DNA of 64,000 nucleotides from NCBI GenBank assembly GCA_965261195.1, contig CBDHDC010000001.1:1-64000 (forward strand). The letters are read 5' to 3'. Made by a program: the position numbers and the translations under genes. Under the pieces are notes generated by a model, which saw only the letters and a program-made list of their open reading frames with translations, searched no databases and was not told the origin of the DNA. This document shows positions 17,469-26,548 of this stretch, in pieces; position 1 is the first letter of the stretch, and the number at the start of each line of letters is the position of its first letter. Source of the DNA: Bin87 sp965261195. Lineage in GTDB: Bacteria; Chloroflexota; Dehalococcoidia; Lucifugimonadales; UBA3495.

Positions 17469-20374
17469 ATGACCCAACAGCATGCCATCACAGCCAAAAC
17501 GTCATGGCATTCCCGACTGCTCAGCGGGAGCCAGGTGCATGAGGTCAGGCTGACCAACGAAGCCCTGATAATCACCGGACCCGACAAGCGGGTAACCCAG
17601 CGAATCCCGGCAACCGTCCTCTCCGGAGCTCGGATCGAGGAAGGTCTGCTGCACAACGGTCTGATGGTGGCGACGTTGGACGGGAGGACCATCACCGCCG
17701 GAGGGATCCCCAGGGAGGAGTCGAAACAGATCCGGCAGGCCCTCGGCAGGCACATCCAGCAGAACCTGGACAGAGAGGCCACCGAGCAGGCCCGGGCCCT
17801 CGCGCCCAGGATCATAGGACTCGACTCCCAGATCCAACAGATGCTGTCCCCGGAGCGGTACACCAGGCATTCGGAAACCACGGGGTTTGCCGAGGAGGCC
17901 AAACGTCTGGTGGAACAATGCGACGGGCGCACGGGGGCCAAGCTGGACCCTGCGGCCAAGGCGGCCCTCGAGCGGCTCCGCAACGCCGCCAACCCACAGA
18001 AGATCGAGAAGGACCGCAGGAGCTCCAACGAGGAATTCGCCACCCGGGTGGAGCCCATGGTGCAGACGGCATCCGCGGATATCCTGCCCAACGGGCTCAC
18101 GATGGAGCAGGCCAGGGCCATCGCCACCGAGGATGACGCCACGCTGGTGCTTGCAGGCGCCGGCACCGGCAAGACCGCCGTCATCATCGGCAAGATCGCC
18201 CACCTGGTCAGGAACCAGGGCGTGGACCCCAGCGCCGTCCTGACCTTGGCATTCAACCAAAAGGCCTCGGGGGAAATCAGGGAAAGACTCCCCGAGGACC
18301 TGAAGGGCGCCACCGTCTCGACTTTCCACGCCTTTGGCCTCAGGGTCATCGCTGCCGCCGGAACCGCCCCCACGATCTCCAGGATGGCGCCGGACAATTT
18401 CGCCTACAACCAGGCCATGGACCGGATCCTGAACGAGATGCTCCGGGACCCCGCCTTCGCCGGAAGGGTCCTGGACCTGATCAGCTCCATGCCGGCCGAG
18501 TACCGCAGCCCCTTCGACTTCGAGAATGCCGCGGAGTACCAGCAGTACGTGAAGGACGTGGAGCTCCGGACGCTGAGCGGAGACTTGGTGAAGAGCTTCG
18601 AGGAACTCACGATAGCGAACTTACTCACCGAGAACGGAGTGGAGTTCCGGTACGAGGCCCCCTACGAGGTGGAGACCGCCAGCAGCCAGTACCGGCAGTA
18701 CCAGCCCGACTTCCACCTGCCGGCCAAAAACATCTACATCGAGCACTTCGCCCTGGACAAGAACGGGAATCCCCCCAGGGAGTGGACCGGATATGCCGAG
18801 GGTGTGGAGTGGAAACGGGAGGTCCACCAGGCCCACGGCACCACCCTGGTCGAGACCTACAGCTGGCAGCGTCGGGATGGGACTCTTTTGCAGACCCTCA
18901 GAGCCAGATTGGAGGAGCTGGGGGTGGAATTCCACGCGGTCCCGGTGGAGGAGCTGGTGAAACCGCTCTCGGGGGAACGGGTGAGATGGCTGGCCCACCT
19001 GCTGGGCGAGTTCCTGAAACACACAAAGTCGGGGGATCTGAGCAGGGAGGAGCTGGACCGCCGGGGCCGGAACGCCAGGGACCCGGGCCGTACCGAAGTC
19101 TTCCTCGGGGTGTTTCACCAGCTCCGGGAGCGGTATGAGGAGATGCTGGCGGAGGAAGGCGCCATCGACTTCCATGACCTGATCAACCGGGCGGTGGACA
19201 TCATCCGGAACGGCGCGTGGGAGAGCCCCTTCGAGCATGTCCTGGTGGACGAGTTCCAGGACATCTCCAGCGGGCGCATGGCCCTGCTGGAAGCTCTGAG
19301 AAAGGATGGCCCCGCCTACTTCATGGTGGGAGACGACTGGCAGTCCATCAACCGGTTTGCCGGCAGCAATGTCGGGTTGCTCCTGGACTGCGACCGGCAT
19401 CTGGGACACACGGAACGGAGAGTCCTGACCAGGACCTTCCGGTTCGGTAAGGGCATCCTGGAGCCCTCGGGCCGGTTCATCCAGCGGAATCCGGAGCAGA
19501 CCAGGCGCCAGCCTGACCACGGAGAGGTGCGGCGAGGGCATGGTGGTCATGGCCAACCCGGACCAGCGGGAAGGGCTGGAGGTAGGCTGTCAGGGAGATC
19601 CTGGAGCGGAGCGAGGGAGGAAGGCCCCGCATACTGGTGCTGGGACGTTACCGGCACCAGGCAGAACTGGTGAAGCAACTTCAGGGCCGGGTCCCCGCCC
19701 ACCTGGATTTCAGCACGGTCCATGCCGCCAAGGGACGGGAAGCCGAGTATGTCATCGTTCTGGGCCTGGAGGACGGCCGCAACGGGTTCCCCTGCCTGGT
19801 CGACGGCGATCCCCTCCTGGAGCTGGTGCTGCCGCCGGTGCACGGCAAAGCCTTCCCGCATGCCGAGGAGCGGCGGCTGTTCTACGTGGCCATTACCAGG
19901 GCTGTCAGAGCCGTCTACCTGGTGACGGACCCGGCGAGGCCGTCCCCCTTCGTGCGGGAACTCTTGGCGGAGTCCCCTGAGGTTGAGGAACGGGGTGAGT
20001 TGGCAGCGTCCTGTCCGGCATGTCCGCGGGGATCGCTGGTTCCGTCCATCAGCCGGGAGAACCTGAGATGCAGCAACAACCCCGGTTGTGGATACCTCGT
20101 CCCCAGATGCCCGGGTTGCCGGCAGGGCTACGTTACGGTGACAGAGGAGCAGGGGCGATGTTCCAATCCGGGATGCAGGGAGACGCCGGCCGTCTGCCCC
20201 GCCTGCAGGGAGGGGATACTGGTGCGCAGGGACGGCCGGAGAGGTCCCTTCTGGGGCTGCACCGGATACCGGGCGGAGCCATCGTGCCGATACACGCGGC
20301 AAGGGGAACCTGCGGGCCCGCGGAGACATCGCAGCTCTCCTCCGGAACCCCCCCGGAGCGGGGTATTCGGTTAA
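17469..20374 (+). pseudogene. Helicase IV/UvrD-like DNA helicase with nuclease insert and zinc ribbons, two frameshifts
   Basis: About 965 residues if repaired. The ATG at 17469 follows GGAGAGAAG. Residues 1-220 are a helicase IV-type N-terminal region. Walker A LAGAGTGKTA is near 230; a PD-(D/E)XK-like insert follows (YQPDFHLPAKNIYIEHF near 410-425, then WKREVHQAHG and LVETYSWQR). Motif II is DEFQDISSGR near 594, motif III GDDWQSINRFAG, motif V TVHAAKGREAEYVIVLGLED and motif VI RRLFYVAITRA. The tail has three cysteine clusters (CPAC...CSNNPGC, CPGC...CSNPGC, CPAC) like topoisomerase zinc ribbons. Two indels between 19510 and 19600 break the frame between motifs III and V. It would unwind DNA 3'-5' in repair or defence. 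All motifs survive, so assembly error is plausible. Confidence 0.8.
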
Positions 20375-20506
20375 CGGGGCGCCGTTGGTGTTGACGCCGG
20401 GTAATGCTTTAACATCCTGGCTGAGGGACCATTGAACTGACTGGCCAACAATCCATCCGTCCTGGTCCGGCCCCGGCCCGGCGGTCTGCCGCCGGCTCCA
20501 CCGGAA

Positions 20507-20849
20507 ATGGAGCGCAGCTACCACCGGCTGAGCCTGCGCGACGTGCAACTCAGCTTCCCCGGGTACCGCATCCCCGCCATCCGATCCACCAGGCCATTGC
20601 CCGGCTCTCCCCCGGCGACCCGCTGCAGGTCAGGACCGGCAGACCCCGTGGGAACTGGTGGACGCCAGGGGCATCGCGGTGGGGCGGCTGGCGCGGAGCT
20701 ATGAAACCCTCGGGAACCCCGGCGGCGGCTCCGCAACCGTTCTGGCCATCGGGACCTGGGATAAAACAAAGTCCGACTCCGAATACCAAAGCCGGCTGAA
20801 CGCAGACCGCTGGGAGGTCGTCATCCCGGAACTGGAAGTGCACCCGTAA
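20507..20849 (+). pseudogene. C-terminal remnant of an unrecognised enzyme gene
   Basis: Three frames in succession read MERSYHRLSLRDVQLSFPG, then AIARLSPGDPLQVRTG, then ELVDARGIAVGRLARSYE and finally DRWEVVIPELEVHP before a stop. The last part looks like a conserved C-terminus of a larger protein; similar endings are known to me from helicase-type genes, but the assignment is weak. At least two frameshifts separate the parts. Confidence 0.35.
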
Positions 20850-20863
20850 GAGGGCGTGGCAAA

Positions 20864-20942
20864 GTGGATCAGGGGGACATCCGGGACGCCGCGGAGAAGG
20901 CCTGGGATGCAACCAAGCGGGCGACCGACGCTCTGGTGCTCG
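20864..20942 (+). pseudogene. PaREP1/HEPN-like gene start, cut by a miniature element
   Basis: GTG at 20864 opens VDQGDIRDAAEKAWDATKRA then TDALVLA, a helical pattern typical of the PaREP1 (HEPN-like) family. The frame is interrupted at 20943 by a type B miniature element. If the element and one copy of the TA are removed, the frame continues past 21089 as RNPLNKSETTT, so this is an insertion into a once longer gene. HEPN proteins are often RNases or partners of nucleotidyltransferases. Confidence 0.5.
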
Positions 20943-21089
20943 CTAAACTAAAGCCAAGGTGAAATGCACAGATGGTGGGGGTCAGACGACGGAGCCGGGT
21001 CATTCTCCCAGTACGGATGAGAAGGATTCACCGGTGCAACCCAACTGATCATCAGCGCCACTTAAATGTACATCCCTCCTTGGCTTTAG
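20943..21089. mobile_element. Type B miniature inverted-repeat element
   Basis: 147 bp with left end CTAAACTAAAGCCAAGGTG and right end CCTCCTTGGCTTTAG, slightly shortened. Its core matches, in the same orientation, the element at 55939-56089 and, in reverse, that at 42119-42270. It is inserted in a PaREP1-like gene with TA at both edges. Confidence 0.85.
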
Positions 21090-21342
21090 GAATCCTCTGA
21101 ACAAGTCGGAAACGACGACGATCCTCTGTTGGAATCGTGCTTAACTAAGGCGTGGTCTGGGGCAATCCAACAACTTATTCAGAGGTTCCTTAGTTTACTT
21201 ACCATAATGGATGTTGTCGGGACCAATCCCTGGCGGAGACCGAGAGGGACATCGAGTTGGCCGGCGGCCCTCATTCCTGGGTTGAGGAGCTGTAGAAAGA
21301 GACCCAGGTTGCCGATGGGAAAGGGACCGCCGGCGGACTGCC

Positions 21343-21802
21343 CAGAAGACGGCGCACCTGTCGGTGCGGGCCAGGGAACGACCCCACTGGATGGATCTGG
21401 GTGTCCGGTGCGACGCCACGCCACGATCTGGACTGGTTCCTGCGGGCCGTCTGGCTGGAATGCTGCAGCCACGTGAGCCACTTCGAGATCGGGGACGACG
21501 TCTACTCCGTGATGGTGCCGATGCCCGGGGACCCTTGGCGCTTTGAGCCCATGGACGAACGGGAAGCCCGGTGGCGGCACATGGGGGAGACCGTCAATGC
21601 GGCCATACCCCCGCTGGCCAGGTTCGAGTACGAGCACGACTACGGCAGTCCCACCGAACTGGACCTTCCGCCGGGCTGGCGAGATTGGAAGAATAACGAT
21701 CGACGCTTGTGTCTGCGGTGGGATCGTGATTTCTGGGGCCTATTGGTGGACAGGGTCACCAACTATACGGACTTAAGGAGTTCCAGCCGTGGAGGAACGT
21801 AA
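21343..21802 (+). pseudogene. pRiA4b ORF-3-like protein, frameshifted and truncated
   Basis: The first frame reads TAHLSVRARERPHWMDLGVR then CDAT; after an extra base near 21418 the second frame continues HDLDWFLRAVWLECCSHVSH, FEIGDDVYSVMVP and RFEYEHDYGSPTELDL. This matches the conserved region of the plasmid pRiA4b ORF-3 family (often found with IS1096-like elements). The natural C-terminal half is missing. The end overlaps the next gene by 14 bases. Confidence 0.5.
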
Positions 21803-22295
21803 GATTTATCAGCTGACCAGCGGCGAGGGCTATGTTGTCGTGGTCAATGAGAATTTTGTAACGTTACGGTACGCAGGATCCTCAGTTTACACCTCAGTAA
21901 GGGCCTTCCTGGCAGACGACAATGGGCAGTCTCAAAGGTTCGACGACGTAGCAGAAGCCGTCACCTGGGCCACCTCTGCCGCCGAAAGCCATGTGGGGAA
22001 GCCTAGGCAACGTTCCAAGGTCGAGTACTGGGAAAGCCGTCAGTGTTATTCCATCACCATCGAACGGAGGGATTCCTGGCTCTTCCGGGCAGACGTTTTC
22101 CCCATGTGGGCCGATTCCGACCACTACCCACACATGAGAGGCATCACAACTTTCTCAACACTGGATGAGGCCATCGAGCATGCCCGAAACTGGGCTGACG
22201 CTCAAATCACTGGCGACGCCGCGTGGCAACAAAGGTTGCGTCAATTGAGGGAGGCTCTGGGCGTCGGCGAACCGTGGAGTGGACAGGGTACATAA
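21789..22295 (+). CDS. Hypothetical protein
   Basis: A 168-residue protein of unknown family. The GTG at 21789 is preferred because AAGGAG lies eight bases upstream. The N-terminal half has short beta-like segments (GYVVVVNENFVTLRYAG) and the C-terminal half an amphipathic helix (TLDEAIEHARNWADAQITG). No signal peptide, membrane segment or cysteine motif. Codon use is like that of neighbouring real genes. Located among remnants, so it may be cargo of a lost element. Confidence 0.6.
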   Translation: MEERKIYQLTSGEGYVVVVNENFVTLRYAGSSVYTSVRAFLADDNGQSQRFDDVAEAVTWATSAAESHVGKPRQRSKVEYWESRQCYSITIERRDSWLFRADVFPMWADSDHYPHMRGITTFSTLDEAIEHARNWADAQITGDAAWQQRLRQLREALGVGEPWSGQGT

Positions 22296-22476
22296 CGCAG
22301 TAGCAAGGCAAAGCAGCGCCGCATCGTGGTCCTGGCCTTCGGGACAGTGAACCGAAGCCGGCAGGTCGTCCTCCACGGGGAGTGCTTCTACAACGGGTTG
22401 TGCGAGCCTCTCGACGGGACGGAGCGCCGGATCCGCGAGACGGCCTGCTACATCGAGGACGCCGCGAGCCTCGCCG

Positions 22477-23060
22477 GAGGACAGGCTGGAGGAGCCGCCG
22501 GAACCCAGCCCAGAGGACGCGGCGCCGGCCATCCGGCAGGACGGCTGGTACCTTCGCTACCTGCTCCAGCCCCACGACGACCAGAGCCTCCTGCTCCCCG
22601 CCGAGGCCGTCTGGAAAAATCAGGTGAATGGCCCCCACCCGGACTTTAACCCCGCGGAGTTCCTGTTGAGTTCCCTGGCCCAGGCTGGCTCGGTGTGTCC
22701 GCCCATCACCAACAGCCTCAAGCGCAAGCGGCCTGCCGGGTACCGGCTGAACACCTGGGAGGCCTATGGGTTCCTGGAAAACCAGGCCGCCGCGCTGCAA
22801 CAGGCCGGGTTCGGCGTGCTGCTGCCCGCCTGGTGGACCCGGCAGGGAACCAGGACCAGGCCCGGCATCTGGGCCAGGGCCAGGACCCCGGCCATGCCGG
22901 GCGGCTCCGGCATGACCATGACCTCCCTGATCGACCTCGACGCCGAGATGGCCCTGGGCGATGAGCCCTTGTCTATGCAGGAACTGGAGGAACTGGCCGA
23001 CCTGAAGGTGCCGTTGGTGCGGCTCCGGGGCCAGGGCCGTCCGGCCCCACCGCGACCAAC
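22477..23060 (+). pseudogene. SNF2-type helicase-associated domain fragment
   Basis: An open stretch reading DGWYLRYLLQPHDDQSLLLP, then EFLLSSLAQAGSVCPPI, YGFLENQAAALQQAGFGVLL and ADLKVPLVRLRGQ. This is the helicase-associated domain that precedes the SNF2 ATPase core in bacterial SWI2/SNF2 proteins. No ATPase motif follows: the frame ends shortly after RLRGQ. It has neither a start nor an end of its own and is a relic. Part of it is overlapped on the other strand by a small membrane-protein frame. Confidence 0.65.
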
Positions 23061-23134
23061 GCCAGCGCCGCCAGCACGATGACGCAGACCAGAAATGGGA
23101 AGAGGTTACCCATGTCCCGCAAAATACCCGCCAT
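22973..23134 (-). CDS. Possible 53-residue membrane protein after the CDF gene
   Basis: An ATG three bases after the CDF stop opens MAGILRDMGNLFPFLVCVIV followed by LAALALVAVG, a single membrane helix, then a proline-rich tail that overlaps the SNF2 relic on the other strand. The tail is probably foreign and the original gene may have been longer. Close spacing to the transporter gene is the main support. Confidence 0.35.
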   Translation of the reverse strand: MAGILRDMGNLFPFLVCVIVLAALALVAVGPDGPGPGAAPTAPSGRPVPPVPA

Positions 23135-23137
23135 AAT

Positions 23138-24109
23138 TCAGCCACCGCCCGGCTGCATGTTGCTTCCTGATGGCGCGGCGCTGGGATGCTCGATGTGGTG
23201 ATCTTCCGTACACGACAAGGGAGCGTCCTCCAGTTGGATGGTCACATGGGATATACCGAACTCCCGAGAGGCGATGTCGCGGAGACGCCGGAGTATCGGG
23301 GCGGAATGCTCCAGGACCTGCGGGTCGGTGGTCACATGGGCGCTGAAGGCATCGTATCCGCTGGTGATGGACCAGGCGTGGATGTCGTGCACGCCGGTAA
23401 CTCCCTCCACCGCCTCCAGGCGTTGACATAAACGGTGCAGGTCCAAGTGGGACGGGGTGCCTTCCATCAACACATGGGACACCTTCCAGAGCAGCCTTGC
23501 CGAGGACGCGAGGATGAGCAAGCCGATGGTAATGCTGAAGATGGGGTCCAGGATGTACCAGCCAAAGACGAAAATCAGCACTCCGGCGGCCACCACGCCG
23601 ATGGACCCCAAGAGGTCTCCCAGTACGTGGATGAAGGCCCCTGCCACGTTCAGGCTTTCCGCTGCCGAGCGGTGCAGCACCCAGGCTACGATCATGTTGA
23701 CCAGCAGACCGCCGCCGCCAACCCCCAGCATCAGAATGCCTTCCACCTCCGGCGGAGCCATCAGGCGCCGGTAGGCCCAGTAAAACAGGAAGCCAACGAA
23801 AATCCACAGGCTGAGGGCGTTTATCAGAGCGGCCAACACTTCGGTCCGCTGGAAGCCGAAGGTGCGTTTAATGGAGGAGGGCCGCCCGGCCACCCAGATG
23901 GCGAACAGGGCCAGACCAAGGGCGGCTACATCGCCCAACATGTGAGCGGCGTCGGCAATCAGGGCCAAGCTGCCGGCCCATAGCCCACCCACAATCTCCG
24001 CCGCCATGTAGGCCACGGTTAACGAAAGAGCCACGCCCAGCCTGCGGCGACTGTTCTGCCGGTGGTCGTGACGGTGTTCAACCTCTGGCAGGCGCTCTGC
24101 CTGGGACAT
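23138..24109 (-). CDS. Cation diffusion facilitator (CDF) family efflux protein
   Basis: A 323-residue inner-membrane protein that exports Zn2+, Co2+ or Cd2+ in exchange for protons. The start ATG 24109 (MSQAERLPEVEHRHDHRQNS) is chosen because GAAGGGAAG precedes it; an upstream in-frame start would add 33 unlikely residues. Six hydrophobic segments are visible between about 30 and 210, with the metal-site motifs ADAAHMLGDVAAL and GAFIHVLGDLLGSIG (HxxxD in helices 2 and 5). A histidine-containing N-terminus and a C-terminal cytoplasmic domain (GVHDIHAWSITSGY) complete the family picture; length is normal. It may share a transcript with the small downstream frame. Confidence 0.9.
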   Translation of the reverse strand: MSQAERLPEVEHRHDHRQNSRRRLGVALSLTVAYMAAEIVGGLWAGSLALIADAAHMLGDVAALGLALFAIWVAGRPSSIKRTFGFQRTEVLAALINALSLWIFVGFLFYWAYRRLMAPPEVEGILMLGVGGGGLLVNMIVAWVLHRSAAESLNVAGAFIHVLGDLLGSIGVVAAGVLIFVFGWYILDPIFSITIGLLILASSARLLWKVSHVLMEGTPSHLDLHRLCQRLEAVEGVTGVHDIHAWSITSGYDAFSAHVTTDPQVLEHSAPILRRLRDIASREFGISHVTIQLEDAPLSCTEDHHIEHPSAAPSGSNMQPGGG

Positions 24110-24557
24110 CTTCCCTTCTTCGATGCGGATATTGTTGGGCAGCGCCCCTCGGACAAGACAACGGCTGCCCCTTTGGGGAGAGGCAGCCGCTGTGTGGACT
24201 GTTCTCATTCCAGTGTATCAGATTGCCGAGGTTCTATAGCTCGGAGGTCTTGTTCCAGCAGGGCAATCGCGTCTTAATTCGTAACGAGCAAGACCCAACA
24301 ATTTCCGGCAGATTAGCAAGGCTCCGAACCCTTGAAAACACTTCTGGCGGTTGAAGTGCGGGAGATTTGAGTGATTATCGCAGCACTGAGAGACAACGAG
24401 GCAGCCTTTAAGCGGCGTGAAACGTGCTTTTATCACCCATTCTAATAGCGATTATTGACAGAAGTTTAAGACGCGATTGCCCTGGATCTCAGGGGGAATC
24501 CTGGGCGGGTCCCTGGGCGATAGTATAATGCGGCACATTACCGCTGGGGAGGCCGCC
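24110..24557. other. Intergenic stretch between divergent genes
   Basis: About 450 bases, AT-richer than its surroundings, between the CDF pump (minus) and the hydrolase (plus). No gene, tRNA or riboswitch motif was recognised. The AT-rich part 24360-24460 could hold promoters; none is clear enough to place. Confidence 0.4.
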
Positions 24558-25403
24558 ATGACTGTGGTTGATTACTCCGTGCTGGACAACCCTGAGGCGT
24601 CAGCACGTTCTTTCCACCCCTTACGAGGCTGGACCGAAACGCCCGATGGCGCGGTGGACTGCGTGGTGACCGTCGCCGACGGGACCACCCTGTCGTGCCG
24701 ATTTTTCGCGGTGGGGCGGGCAAACCCCACCGTACTGTTTTTCTACGGCGGTGGCGAGAATGTGGCCCGTTACGACGACATCGCGCCGCACTACACCCGA
24801 ATTGGGGCGAATCTTTTCGTCGCCGACTACCGGGGCTTCGGCGCGTCGAGTGGATCGCCGAGTTTCAACGCCATCCTGTCCGACGCGCACGAAGTGCTGG
24901 ACTGGCTGCAGGGAACGATGCAGGTACTAAGGTTCACGGGCCCGCTATACGTCATGGGGCGCTCCATGGGCCGTCACGCCGCGGGAGAGCTTGCGATAAC
25001 CGCCGGCGACCGGATCAACGGCGTCATCATCGAGAGCGGGCGGCCCAATCTGGGACGGATAGCCCAGGGTCTGGCTCCGGAGATCGTGCGGGCGCTGGAG
25101 GAGGACTACCAGGCCAAGTTCTATTCCATCACCATCCCCGCGCTGGTGATTCACGGCCAGTGGGACGAGACGGCGCCGCTGGCCGGTGCGGTGGATATGT
25201 TCAACAAGCTGGAGACGGTCCACAAGCACCTGGAAATCATACCGGGCGCGAGCCACAATGACCTGATGTACGTGGGTTTCCAGCAGTACTTCAACGCCAT
25301 CCGTGGCTTCATGGCCCGGTACGCCGAACCGAGAGCAATGATTGCGAACCCGAGCGAGACTGACCTGCCCTTCCTCGACACGGGACCTCAAACAGTCACC
25401 TGA
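24558..25403 (+). CDS. Alpha/beta hydrolase
   Basis: A 281-residue protein. The ATG at 24558 follows GGGGAGG. The fold landmarks are in order: FFYGGGENVARYD (oxyanion region), ADYRGFGASSGSPS, the nucleophile elbow YVMGRSMGR (GxSxG), ALVIHGQWDETAPL with the acid residue, and PGASHNDLM with the catalytic histidine. This is the pattern of BAAT/dienelactone-hydrolase-like or BEM46-like serine hydrolases. No signal peptide, so cytoplasmic. It stands alone, with the miniature-element chain 70 bases downstream. Substrate unknown. Confidence 0.8.
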   Translation: MTVVDYSVLDNPEASARSFHPLRGWTETPDGAVDCVVTVADGTTLSCRFFAVGRANPTVLFFYGGGENVARYDDIAPHYTRIGANLFVADYRGFGASSGSPSFNAILSDAHEVLDWLQGTMQVLRFTGPLYVMGRSMGRHAAGELAITAGDRINGVIIESGRPNLGRIAQGLAPEIVRALEEDYQAKFYSITIPALVIHGQWDETAPLAGAVDMFNKLETVHKHLEIIPGASHNDLMYVGFQQYFNAIRGFMARYAEPRAMIANPSETDLPFLDTGPQTVT

Positions 25404-25473
25404 AGCGGTGATCTGCTCCCCGAATCCTGAGCCGTCCGGAATGCGAGTTTTGCGGGATGATCTAAACTTGCGC

Positions 25474-25626
25474 CTAAACTAAAGCCAAGGTGAAATGTAC
25501 ATATCGCTAGACCGCATTGTCGGTGGGCACCCAGTTGGGGCCTAAGAGTAATATGAGGTGCTGTAGAGTCCTTTCGGTCGTCTTCAAGACCCCCGAAATG
25601 CATATCCCACCTTGGTATTGGTTTAG
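25474..25626. mobile_element. Type A miniature element (complete)
   Basis: 153 bp, left end CTAAACTAAAGCCAAGGTG, right end CACCTTGGTATTGGTTTAG. The core is shared with copies at 45105-45257 and 51389-51540 and, inverted and truncated, at 7222-7337. Confidence 0.9.
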
Positions 25627-25774
25627 TATTACAACGACTGTTCGCAAGAAATGGACCTTGAGCACCTCTTCATGGCGGCCTGTCCGCGCGCTTGACAGCT
25701 TTGTTGCCTTGCCTTCCGCGAAGCGATTTTCGGCCAAAAACTGACCAAGTTGAGGAAGCGTCGTTGTAATACTA
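25624..25774. mobile_element. Type E miniature element (first copy)
   Basis: About 150 bp with perfect ends TAGTATTACAACGAC and GTCGTTGTAATACTA. It begins in the last three bases of the type A element. Its core differs from that of the second type E copy. Confidence 0.8.
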
Positions 25775-25949
25775 GAGGTCTGGCCGGAAAGCCATTGGCG
25801 GGGTTTCGCGCTACGCCAAGCAGACGTATTTCTGTCTTATACGGCATGGTAGTGTATGCAATACGTTTCAAGAACCAACTGTTACATCGATAATCGACGT
25901 TAAGAAAACGACGGCTTAGGGAGAATCGGGGTTTCCGGCCAGACTTCTA
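25773..25949. mobile_element. Type F miniature element
   Basis: 177 bp with ends TAGAGGTCTGGCCGGAAA and TTTCCGGCCAGACTTCTA (one mismatch). It sits between two type E copies and shares TA with both. A solo end is found at 196-213. Confidence 0.75.
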
Positions 25950-26097
25950 GTATTACAACGACGGTTTATCTGACAGGGTGATTTTCGCGACCGATTTGGA
26001 CCTGAACCGTACTGCCATGAGCGTACCGCGATTTCTCGCTCGTGGCCGAATACGAAGGATCAGACACCATATTTGGCAATACGTCGTTGTAATACTA
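25948..26097. mobile_element. Type E miniature element (second copy)
   Basis: 150 bp with ends TAGTATTACAACGAC and GTCGTTGTAATACTA, perfect inverted repeats of at least 15 bp. Confidence 0.8.
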
Positions 26098-26206
26098 GCG
26101 GCGGTCCCGAACCGTCGTCCAAGTACAGGTGGAAGAGCTTCACTGTGGTACGTAAGCCGACCTTTAGTAACCCACTAATGTAGATTTCATCGTGGCTTTA
26201 GTTTAG
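26098..26206. mobile_element. Truncated CTAAAC-type element
   Basis: Only the right end TGGCTTTAGTTTAG is present; the left side starts abruptly after the type E copy. It closes the 733-bp chain that began at 25474. The following 340 bases to 26548 hold no gene. Confidence 0.5.
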
Positions 26207-26548
26207 TTGTCAATCCAAGTTTATTTGAGCATAGGGAAACAAAGGCGAGGAGAACGGAGGTGAAATAGAGATGAGCTCTTCTCTGGTCTCGGGGGTACGA
26301 TCGGTGTGAACCCTCTTAGCTGCCTTGGTGTGAGGATAACCGACGATCAGCCGGGACAAATGCAAGTGTTGCCCCAAGAGGACACTAGAAGATAAACTCA
26401 GCGTGCCCGCGCGGGTCTGACCCCAGAGCCACGATGGTGGATTCCGGCGGGTGCGGGAATGACGGGCCGAGTGCCGTACAGGTTTCAGACACTCTCTGAG
26501 GTCTATTGAATTCCCTCCAAGCCAGCTTGAAGGAGGCCCATTTCCATC

